Assembly (NCBI GenBank): GCA_023412175.1
Contig: JAEYOB010000304.1
Location: 1 to 6,912, forward strand
Reading direction: 5' to 3'
Length of the DNA: 6,912 nt
DNA from: Pseudomonadota bacterium
GTDB taxonomy: Bacteria; Pseudomonadota; Alphaproteobacteria; Azospirillales; Azospirillaceae
Every line of letters begins with the position of its first letter. Position 1 is the stretch's first letter. The translations under genes and the position numbers were made by a program. Shown in pieces: positions 1 through 5,925 of the stretch. A model generated the notes under the pieces. It saw only the letters and a program-made list of their open reading frames with translations, searched no databases and had not been told where the DNA came from.

Positions 1-875
1 TCGAGCAGCAGTGGGTGAGCCGCATCCACACCGCGCTGAAGGCCGCCGAAGCGCGCGGCGACATCGAGTATGTTTGGGCCGAGTCGGTCGCCAACACCGA
101 CTACGAGCGCGTCATGCGCCAGTATGCCGAGGGCGGCCAGCAACTCATCTTCGGTGAAGTGTTCGGGGTCGAGCGCGCGGCGCGCGCAGCGGCGAAGGAT
201 TATCCGAAGACCGCCTTCGTCATGGGCTCCAGCTTCCAGCCGCAGGAACCGAACTTCTCGGTCTTCGACAACTTCATCCAGGAGCCGGCCTATCTGTCGG
301 GCATGATCGCCGGGGCGATGACCAAGTCGAACGTGATCGGCATGGTCGGCGGCTATCCGATCCCCGAGGTGAACCGCCTGATGAACGCCTTCATGGACGG
401 GGCCAAGGAGGTCAACCCGAACGTCAAGTTCATGGTGAGCTTCATCGGTTCGTGGTTCGACCCGCCGAAGGCCAAGGAAGCCGCCTTCGCCATGATCGAC
501 CGCGGCGCCGACATCATGTACGCCGAACGTTTCGGTGTCTCCGATGCCGCCAAGGAGCGCAAGGTTCTGGCGATCGGCAACGTCGTCAACACCCAGCCGC
601 AGTACCCAGAGACGGTGGTCGCCAGCGCGCTGTGGCACATGGAGCCGTCGGTGGACCGCGCCATCGCCGCGGTGAAGGCCGGCAGCTACAAGGCCGAGGA
701 TTACGGCCCCTACAGCATGATGAAGCACAAGGGCTCCAGCCTCGCCCCGCTCGGCACCTTCGAGGGCAAGGTGCCTGCCGACACCATGGCGAAGGTGAAG
801 GCGCGCGAGGAGGAGATCCGCGGGGGCAAGTTCACCGTGAAGGTCAACGACGGCGAACCGAAATCGACGATGTAA
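1..875 (+). CDS. BMP-family ABC transporter substrate-binding protein (5' partial)
   Basis: Periplasmic binding protein of the BMP/Med (PnrA, TmpC-like) family, which captures nucleosides or related bases for an ABC importer. The frame is open to the window edge (first full codon at 3, 290 residues visible, TAA at 873-875). The GTG at 15 lies inside the domain and is not the true start, so the signal peptide and the first part of the N-terminal lobe are missing. Family-typical stretches include TDYERVMRQYAEGG, the hinge-region GMVGGYPIPEVNR, the WFDPPKAKEAA stretch, and a YAERFGVSDAAKERKVLAIG segment. The partner ATPase and permeases follow directly, as expected for the first gene of such an operon. 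The ligand cannot be read from the sequence. The downstream cytosine-deaminase-like gene suggests a pyrimidine base or nucleoside, which is inference. Family call is strong; ligand is uncertain. Confidence 0.93.
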   Translation, partial: EQQWVSRIHTALKAAEARGDIEYVWAESVANTDYERVMRQYAEGGQQLIFGEVFGVERAARAAAKDYPKTAFVMGSSFQPQEPNFSVFDNFIQEPAYLSGMIAGAMTKSNVIGMVGGYPIPEVNRLMNAFMDGAKEVNPNVKFMVSFIGSWFDPPKAKEAAFAMIDRGADIMYAERFGVSDAAKERKVLAIGNVVNTQPQYPETVVASALWHMEPSVDRAIAAVKAGSYKAEDYGPYSMMKHKGSSLAPLGTFEGKVPADTMAKVKAREEEIRGGKFTVKVNDGEPKSTM

Positions 876-888
876 GGCCATGGCCCCA

Positions 889-926
889 CCCCGTCCCATC
901 CCCGCTTTCCAGGGGGAGGGACGGGG
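889..926 (+). repeat. GC-rich intergenic palindrome between binding-protein and ATPase genes
   Basis: An almost perfect inverted repeat starting 13 bases after the binding-protein stop. The arms CCCCGTCCC (889-897) and GGGACGGGG (918-926) pair fully. Inside them T899 pairs with A917 and CCCC 900-903 pairs with GGGG 913-916, leaving A898 bulged and a 9-base loop (904-912). No T-run follows, so it is not a standard intrinsic terminator. Its place and composition match REP-like dispersed palindromes that protect the upstream mRNA from 3' exonucleases. Such elements are known between binding-protein and membrane-component genes in other ABC operons (for example malE-malF). Whether it is repeated elsewhere in this genome cannot be seen here. 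Confidence 0.75.
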
Positions 927-948
927 CGGTGCCGATGTCTGTAAAGCT

Positions 949-2496
949 ATGATCCAATCCCCCCAGCCGGCCGTCCTCCGTCTCGCCGGCATCACCAAAC
1001 GCTTCGGACCGCTGGTCGCCAACGATTCCATCTCGCTGACGCTGCACGCCGGCGAGGTGCTGGCGCTGCTTGGCGAGAACGGCGCCGGCAAGACGACGCT
1101 GATGAACATCCTGTTCGGCCATTACGTGGCCGACGAGGGAACCGTGGAGGCGTTCGGCCAGCCGCTGCCGCCCGGTTCGCCGCGCGCGGCCCTTGAGGCC
1201 GGCATCGGCATGGTGCACCAGCACTTCACGCTGGCCGACAACCTCTCCGTCCTCGACAACGTCGCCGTCGGCACCGAGCCGCTGTGGCGGTTCTGGTCCG
1301 ACCGTGCCGCCGCCCGGAAGCGCCTGCTCGATCTGGCCCAGCGCTTCGGGCTGGGTGTGCGGCCGGACGCGCTGGTCGGCGACCTGTCGGTGGGCGAACG
1401 GCAGCGCGTGGAGATCCTCAAGGCGCTGTACCGCGACGCCCGTATCCTGATCCTCGACGAGCCGACCGCGGTGCTGACGCCGCAGGAGGCGACCGGCCTG
1501 TTCGACACGCTGCGGCGGCTGACGGCGGACGGGTTGGCGGTGGTTTTCATCAGCCACAAGATGAACGAGGTTTTCGCGGTCAGCGACACGGTGGCGGTGC
1601 TGCGCGGCGGTCGGCTGGTCGCCACCCGTGCCACCGCCGAAACGGACCGCGAGGAACTGGCCGCGCTGATGGTCGGCCGCGAGTTGAAGCCGCCCACTCC
1701 CGCACCCATGGCGGCGGGGGAGCCGGTGCTGACGCTGTCCGGCGTCACCGTTGCTTCCGGCCACGGTCGGCCGCTGCTGGATTCGGTGGATCTCACGGTG
1801 CACCGGCATCAGGTCATCGGCATCGCCGGCGTGTCGGGCAACGGGCAGACCGCGCTGGCCGACCTTGTCAGCGGCCTGATCCATCCGGATTCCGGAATAC
1901 TGGCGCTGAAGGGCGAGCCGGTCGGGCAGGCCGATCCCGCGGCCATGGTCCGGCGCGGCGTGGCGCGCATACCCGAGGACCGACACGCCGCCGGCCTCGT
2001 CGGCTCCATGGCGGTGTGGGAGAACCTGATCGCCGAGCGCTACCGAGACGCAGCCTTCCAGCGCCTGGGCGTACTGAAGCGGGGGGCGGCGCGCGCCTAC
2101 GCGCATGAGGTGATCCAGGCCTTCGACGTGCGCTGTCCGGGGCCGGAGGCGCGCACGCAGCTGCTGTCCGGCGGCAACATGCAGAAGCTGATCCTGGGCC
2201 GCACGCTGGCGCACGGGCCGGACCTGATCCTGGCGGGCCAGCCGACGCGCGGGCTGGACGTCGGCGCGGTGTCCTACGTGCATGGCCGACTGCTGGAGGC
2301 GCGCGCCGCCGGGGCCGGAGTGCTGCTCATTTCCGAGGATCTGGACGAGATCCTGGCGCTGGCGGACTGCATCGCCGTGGCCTACCACGGCCGCCTGACG
2401 CCGCTGCTGCCGCACGACCGCGTGTCGATCCGCCAGCTCGGCCTGCTGATGGCCGGGCAATGGGAAGTTCTTTCGGAGATCGCCGATGCGGCTTGA
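949..2496 (+). CDS. ABC transporter ATP-binding protein, tandem-domain nucleoside/sugar type
   Basis: Cytoplasmic ATPase with two fused nucleotide-binding domains (515 aa, usual for the family) that drives import through the two permeases that follow. N-domain: Walker A GENGAGKT (42-49), Q-loop Gln91, signature LSVGERQRVEIL (146-157), Walker B ILILDEPT (166-173), H-loop His203. C-domain: Walker A-like GVSGNGQT (294-301) with Gln where Lys is normal, signature LSGGNMQK (406-413), Walker B-like LILAGQPT (426-433) with Gln for the catalytic Glu, and ISED (461-464) with Glu for the switch His. This one-sided degeneration is normal in this subfamily, so one canonical and one degenerate site are expected. 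I chose ATG 949 over the in-frame ATG 880: the extra 23 residues would be encoded by the GC-rich hairpin and look non-protein, whereas 949 gives the usual short lead into LRLAGITKRFG. No clear Shine-Dalgarno precedes 949. Confidence 0.93.
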   Translation: MIQSPQPAVLRLAGITKRFGPLVANDSISLTLHAGEVLALLGENGAGKTTLMNILFGHYVADEGTVEAFGQPLPPGSPRAALEAGIGMVHQHFTLADNLSVLDNVAVGTEPLWRFWSDRAAARKRLLDLAQRFGLGVRPDALVGDLSVGERQRVEILKALYRDARILILDEPTAVLTPQEATGLFDTLRRLTADGLAVVFISHKMNEVFAVSDTVAVLRGGRLVATRATAETDREELAALMVGRELKPPTPAPMAAGEPVLTLSGVTVASGHGRPLLDSVDLTVHRHQVIGIAGVSGNGQTALADLVSGLIHPDSGILALKGEPVGQADPAAMVRRGVARIPEDRHAAGLVGSMAVWENLIAERYRDAAFQRLGVLKRGAARAYAHEVIQAFDVRCPGPEARTQLLSGGNMQKLILGRTLAHGPDLILAGQPTRGLDVGAVSYVHGRLLEARAAGAGVLLISEDLDEILALADCIAVAYHGRLTPLLPHDRVSIRQLGLLMAGQWEVLSEIADAA

Positions 2497-3535
2497 ACCG
2501 CGCACGCACACACCCTTGTCGATCCGCGTGCTGGCGCCCGTGGGAGCGGTGCTGGCGGCGCTGGCGCTGTGCGCGATTCTGGTGGCGTGGACCGGCGCTC
2601 CGGTGCTGCGCGCCTATGGGCTGCTGGTCGAGGGGGCGGTCGGCTCGCGCTTCGCGCTGACCGAGACGCTGACCCGCGCCACGCCGCTGATCTTCACCGG
2701 GCTGGCCGCCGCCGTCGCCTTCCGCGCCAAGCTGTGGAACATCGGCGCCGAGGGGCAGCTCTACATGGGGGCGCTGGCCGCCGTGGTGTTGGGCGGCGGC
2801 ATGCTGAACCTGCCGTTCTGGCTGCTGATCCCCACCGTGCTGCTGGCCGGCGCGCTGGCCGGAGGCTTGACGCTGCTGGGGCCGGCGGTGCTGAAGGTGC
2901 GCTTCGGCGTGGACGAGGTGGTGACGACGCTGCTCCTGAACTTCGTCGTGCTGCTGCTGGTCTCCATGCTGCTGGAAGGCGCCTTGAAGGATCCCATGGG
3001 CATGGGCTGGCCGCAGTCCGCGCCCGTCGTGGAAGCAGCCGAACTGCCCAAGCTGGTCGAGCGCACACGGCTGCACATGGGGTTGCTGATCGCCCTCGCG
3101 CTGGCGGTGATCCTCTGGCTGATCGACACCCGCACCATTTGGGGCTACGAGAACCGCGCGGTCGGTGCCAACCCGCGCGCCGCCGCCTTCGCCGGCATGC
3201 CGGTGACGAAGGTCATGCTGCGCACAGCCATCCTGTCCGGCGGCCTTGCCGGGCTGGCCGGGGTGGCGGAGGTGTGCGGGCTGAAGGGGTATCTCACGCT
3301 CGACCTGTCGCCGGGGTTCGGCTACAGCGGGATCGTCGTCGCCATGCTGGCGCAATTGCACCCGTTGGGCGTCGTCGCGGGGGCGCTGTTCATCGCCGGC
3401 ATCTTCGTCGGCGCCGACGCCATGAGCCGCGCCGTGCCGGTACCAAACTACATCGCCGACGTGCTCGTCGCGACCAGCCTGCTGTGCATGCTGGTGGCCG
3501 GGCTGCTGGCCCGTTACCGGCTGCGGCGGGGGTAG
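2486..3535 (+). CDS. ABC transporter permease (BPD_transp_2), first of pair
   Basis: Inner-membrane permease of the branched-chain amino acid/sugar/nucleoside type (349 aa, family-normal). The hallmark NIGAEGQ sits at 85-91 after the second hydrophobic stretch. Hydrophobic segments are visible near 15-37, 64-80, 92-108, 110-136, 143-165, 197-214, 243-262, 276-310 and 322-342. The cytoplasmic loop YENRAVGANPRAAAFAG (221-237) is the EAA-like contact to the ATPase. The start overlaps the ATPase stop by 11 bases and has GGAG at 2475-2478, 7 bases upstream, so translation is probably coupled. It should pair with the next permease to form the transmembrane channel. This permease-type order (NIGAEGQ type, then NLGIEG type) is standard for BMP-linked transporters. 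Confidence 0.93.
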   Translation: MRLEPRTHTPLSIRVLAPVGAVLAALALCAILVAWTGAPVLRAYGLLVEGAVGSRFALTETLTRATPLIFTGLAAAVAFRAKLWNIGAEGQLYMGALAAVVLGGGMLNLPFWLLIPTVLLAGALAGGLTLLGPAVLKVRFGVDEVVTTLLLNFVVLLLVSMLLEGALKDPMGMGWPQSAPVVEAAELPKLVERTRLHMGLLIALALAVILWLIDTRTIWGYENRAVGANPRAAAFAGMPVTKVMLRTAILSGGLAGLAGVAEVCGLKGYLTLDLSPGFGYSGIVVAMLAQLHPLGVVAGALFIAGIFVGADAMSRAVPVPNYIADVLVATSLLCMLVAGLLARYRLRRG

Positions 3536-3539
3536 AGCC

Positions 3540-4451
3540 ATGGAAATCCTCGACGTCCTGGTCTCCGCCGCGTTCTGGACCGCGGTGCTGCGGATCGCCA
3601 CGCCATATGTCCTGGGCACGCTGGGCGAGCTGCTGTGCGAGCGTGCCGGGGTGCTGAATCTCGGCATCGAGGGCATCATGACGATGGGCGCCCTGGCCGG
3701 CTGGATGGCGGTCTACCAGGGGGCCGACCTGTGGACCGGCGCGCTGGTGGCGATGGTCTGCGGCGCGTTGATGGGGCTGCTGCACGCATCGCTCACCGTG
3801 CCGCTCGGGCTGTCGCAGCACGTGGCGGGGATCGGCGTGACGCTGCTCGGCACCAGCCTGTCCTACTTCATCTACCGGCTCGTCCTGCCGCAGGCGAGCA
3901 CGCCGCCGACCATCGTTCCGTTCCAGCCTCTCGACCTTCCCGGAGCGCTCGCGCAGACGCCGCTGACCTACCTCGCGGCGGTGCTGGTGGTGGTGGTCGC
4001 CTATGTGCTCTACCGCACGCCGGTCGGGCTGGCGGTGCGGATGGTAGGCGAGAACCCGGCCGCCGCCGAAGCGCAGGGGCTCAATGTCACCGCCGTGCGC
4101 ATCGGCGCGGTGATGGCGGGCAGCGCGCTGATGGCGCTGGGCGGAGCCTTCCTGACGCTGTCGGCGTTCAACGCCTTCTTCTTCAACATGGTCAACGGGC
4201 GCGGCTGGATCTGCATCGCGCTGGTGGTCTTCGCCTCCTGGCGGCCGGGCAAGGCCCTGCTGGGGGCGCTGCTGTTCGCCGCCTTCGATGCCTTCCAGCT
4301 GCGCCTGCAGCAGATTGTCGGCGGTGTGCTGCCGTACCAGGTGTTCCTGATGCTGCCGTACCTGTTGAGCATACTGGCGCTGGTGCTGGTGGCGCGCCGC
4401 GCCGCCTATCCGCGCGCTTTGATGATCCCCTACCGCAAGGGAGAACGCTGA
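3540..4451 (+). CDS. ABC transporter permease (BPD_transp_2), second of pair
   Basis: Second membrane subunit of the importer (303 aa, complete). It shows the subfamily hallmark ERAGVLNLGIEGIM (34-47) and the cytoplasmic ATPase-contact loop MVGENPAAAEAQGLNV (168-183). Hydrophobic segments lie around 48-60, 65-82, 95-115, 142-158, 186-210, 222-233, 238-252 and 265-285. It is shorter than the first permease and lacks that protein's long N-terminal lead, as is typical of this partner. The start ATG follows the previous stop after 4 bases, with a G-rich ribosome site in the end of the upstream gene (GGGGG, 3528-3532). The C-terminus ends in a basic tail (IPYRKGER). The stop overlaps the next start by one base (TGATG). 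Confidence 0.93.
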   Translation: MEILDVLVSAAFWTAVLRIATPYVLGTLGELLCERAGVLNLGIEGIMTMGALAGWMAVYQGADLWTGALVAMVCGALMGLLHASLTVPLGLSQHVAGIGVTLLGTSLSYFIYRLVLPQASTPPTIVPFQPLDLPGALAQTPLTYLAAVLVVVVAYVLYRTPVGLAVRMVGENPAAAEAQGLNVTAVRIGAVMAGSALMALGGAFLTLSAFNAFFFNMVNGRGWICIALVVFASWRPGKALLGALLFAAFDAFQLRLQQIVGGVLPYQVFLMLPYLLSILALVLVARRAAYPRALMIPYRKGER

Positions 4452-5725
4452 TGTTCGATCTGATCCTGCGCCGGGCCACCCTGCCGGACGGGCGCGCCGG
4501 GCTGGACATCGGCATCCGTGACGGGCGCATCGCCGCCGTCGAGCCGGACCTCGCAGGGGAGGCGGGCCAGGAGATCGACGCGACCGGCCGGCTGGTGACG
4601 CCGCCGTTCGTGGACGCCCATTTCCACATGGACTCGACGCTCAGCTACGGCATGCCGCGCGTGAACCGTTCGGGCACGCTGCTGGAGGGCATTGCGCTGT
4701 GGGGCGAGTTGAAGCCGACGCTGGTGCAGGAAGCCATCGTCGAGCGGGCGCTGGCCTACTGTGACTGGGCGGTGGCGCGCGGGCTGCTGGCGATCCGCAG
4801 CCATGTGGACGTCTGCGACCCTCGCCTGCTGGCCGTCGAGGCGCTGCTGGAGGTGAAGAAGCGCGTCGCCCCCTACCTCGACCTGCAACTCGTCGCTTTC
4901 CCGCAGGATGGCGTGCTGCGTTCCCCCGGCACCGAGGAACTGCTGAAGCGTGCGCTGGACATGGGGGTGGACGTGGTCGGCGGCATCCCGCATTACGAGC
5001 GCACCATGGCCGACGGCGCGGCCTCGGTGAAGCTGCTCTGCGAGATCGCGGCGGAGCGCGGGTTGCTGGTGGATATGCACTGCGACGAAACCGACGATCC
5101 GCTCTCCCGCCACGTCGAGACGCTGGCTTGCGAGACGCAGCGGTTGGGGCTCCAGGGCCGGGTTACCGGCTCGCACCTGACCTCCATGCACTCCATGGAC
5201 AACTACTACGTCTCCAAGCTGATCCCGCTGATGGCCGAGGCCGACCTGGGCGTCATCAGCAACCCGCTGATCAACATCGTCCTGCAGGGGCGTCACGACA
5301 CCTACCCCAAGCGCCGCGGCATGACCCGCGTGCCCGAGCTGATGGCCGCCGGGCTGACGGTGGCGCTCGGCCACGACTGCGTGATGGACCCGTGGTACCC
5401 GCTGGGGTCCGGCGACATGCTGGAGGTCGCGCACATGGGCCTGCATGTGGCGCAGATGACCGGCAGCGACGGCATCGGGGCCTGCTTCCGCGCCGTCACC
5501 GAGAATCCGGCGAAGCTGCTGCACCTTGACGGCTACGGGCTGGAGCCGGGCTGCCACGCCGATCTGGTGGTGCTTCAGGCCGGCGATCCGGTGGAGGCGA
5601 TCCGCACCCGCGCGACGCGCCTGTTCGTGCTGCGGCGGGGCAGGGTGGTGAGCCGCTGCGCCCCGGTACAGGCCGAGCTGGATCTGCCGGGGCGGCCGGG
5701 GAGCGTGACCTTCACTCGCTCATAG
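4451..5725 (+). CDS. CodA-like cytosine deaminase family amidohydrolase; candidate 5-methylcytosine deaminase
   Basis: Metal-dependent hydrolase of the amidohydrolase superfamily (424 aa, complete), expected in the cytoplasm, removing the exocyclic amino group of a pyrimidine. It aligns without gaps across the active site of E. coli CodA with a constant offset of 4. Metal ligands are His57 and His59 (in HFHMD), His210 and Asp309. The catalytic and substrate residues Gln152, Glu213, His242 and Trp315 are also kept, as is the NPLINIVLQGRHDTYPKRRG block (271-290). The one break is Cys310 in place of CodA Asp314. Published work on bacterial 5-methylcytosine deaminases used loss of this Asp as the discriminating feature, so 5-methylcytosine to thymine is a reasoned candidate reaction. 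Cytosine, 5-fluorocytosine or another aminated heterocycle remain possible. ATG overlaps the upstream stop (TGATG), and a strong AAGGGAG site sits at 4437-4443, so it is translated with the transporter. Family is certain; substrate is inferred. Confidence 0.92.
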   Translation: MFDLILRRATLPDGRAGLDIGIRDGRIAAVEPDLAGEAGQEIDATGRLVTPPFVDAHFHMDSTLSYGMPRVNRSGTLLEGIALWGELKPTLVQEAIVERALAYCDWAVARGLLAIRSHVDVCDPRLLAVEALLEVKKRVAPYLDLQLVAFPQDGVLRSPGTEELLKRALDMGVDVVGGIPHYERTMADGAASVKLLCEIAAERGLLVDMHCDETDDPLSRHVETLACETQRLGLQGRVTGSHLTSMHSMDNYYVSKLIPLMAEADLGVISNPLINIVLQGRHDTYPKRRGMTRVPELMAAGLTVALGHDCVMDPWYPLGSGDMLEVAHMGLHVAQMTGSDGIGACFRAVTENPAKLLHLDGYGLEPGCHADLVVLQAGDPVEAIRTRATRLFVLRRGRVVSRCAPVQAELDLPGRPGSVTFTRS

Positions 5726-5742
5726 CCCCCGTCATGGGTTGA

Positions 5743-5777
5743 AAAGGCTGTCACGCACGGCGATCAGATGAGCCTTT
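5743..5777 (+). terminator. Possible weak terminator or 3'-end hairpin of the operon
   Basis: A perfect 7-base inverted repeat, AAAGGCT (5743-5749) and AGCCTTT (5771-5777), lies 17 bases after the deaminase stop. The loop is long (21 bases) and only a TTT ends the right arm, so it does not meet the usual intrinsic-terminator pattern. Its position after the last operon gene is the main support. Rho-dependent ending is equally possible. Confidence 0.25.
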
Positions 5778-5854
5778 GCCATGTCGTGGCCCGCGCCTGG
5801 GCTTCCACGGCAGCGCCCGGCGTGCGTCATCGCTACCCCTCGTTAACTCTCGTA

Positions 5855-5863
5855 TGCGATATT
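5855..5863 (+). promoter_or_regulatory. Possible extended -10 promoter element for the PAS/GGDEF gene
   Basis: TG (5855-5856), one base, then GATATT (5858-5863) resembles an extended -10 box (4 of 6 matches to TATAAT), inside the only AT-rich island of the intergenic region and about 60 bases upstream of ATG 5926. No good -35 box is visible at 16-18 bases spacing. The call rests mainly on local base composition and position. Confidence 0.22.
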
Positions 5864-5925
5864 TTTGGGTGCTGATGATCAGATGTCGTTCGTCACCTCC
5901 TTCCTGACCTCCATCCGATAGCCGC

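Larger units (their letters stand above)
5726..5925. other. Intergenic region between the transport operon and the PAS/GGDEF gene
   Basis: About 200 bases with no convincing gene on either strand. It holds an inverted repeat just after the operon (5743-5777), a second imperfect GC hairpin (CGCC-T-GGGC at 5794-5802 against GCCCGGCG at 5815-5822), and an AT-rich island at about 5840-5866 that stands out from the GC-rich surroundings. Near the end is a 12-codon frame (5883-5921) that closes just before the next gene's ATG. Confidence 0.7.

Noticed and set aside
291..440. Possible promoter or start inside the binding-protein gene
   Set aside because: Continuous family-typical coding sequence runs through it and no promoter-like boxes stand out.
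1828..1860. Possible inactivating mutations in the second nucleotide-binding domain of the ATPase (Gln for Walker A Lys, Gln for Walker B Glu, Glu for H-loop His)
   Set aside because: These substitutions are usual for the second domain in this transporter subfamily, so they do not indicate gene decay.
844..2511. 555-residue minus-strand open frame opposite the ATPase
   Set aside because: Low-complexity His/Gln/Arg-rich translation typical of antisense frames in GC-rich genes, with no domain; the + strand carries a full set of ABC ATPase motifs.
2327..3679. 450-residue minus-strand open frame opposite the first permease
   Set aside because: The Gln/His/Arg-rich product has no recognisable fold, and it spans two + strand genes and their junction.
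3635..4450. Long in-frame extension upstream of the deaminase start
   Set aside because: The added residues are Arg/Gly/Ala-rich and are the out-of-frame reading of the second permease; ATG 4451 has a strong AAGGGAG site and fits the family's start.
4430..5557. 375-residue minus-strand open frame opposite the deaminase
   Set aside because: Antisense shadow of the deaminase with biased composition; the + strand has all catalytic residues of the CodA family.
5794..5822. GC-rich imperfect hairpin as an intrinsic terminator
   Set aside because: Only 8 paired bases with a bulge, and the nearest T-run is about 40 bases downstream.
5893..5902. Minus-strand AAGGAGGTGA as a ribosome site for a gene running leftward
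   Set aside because: No usable start codon follows at normal spacing on the minus strand and no coding frame is found there.
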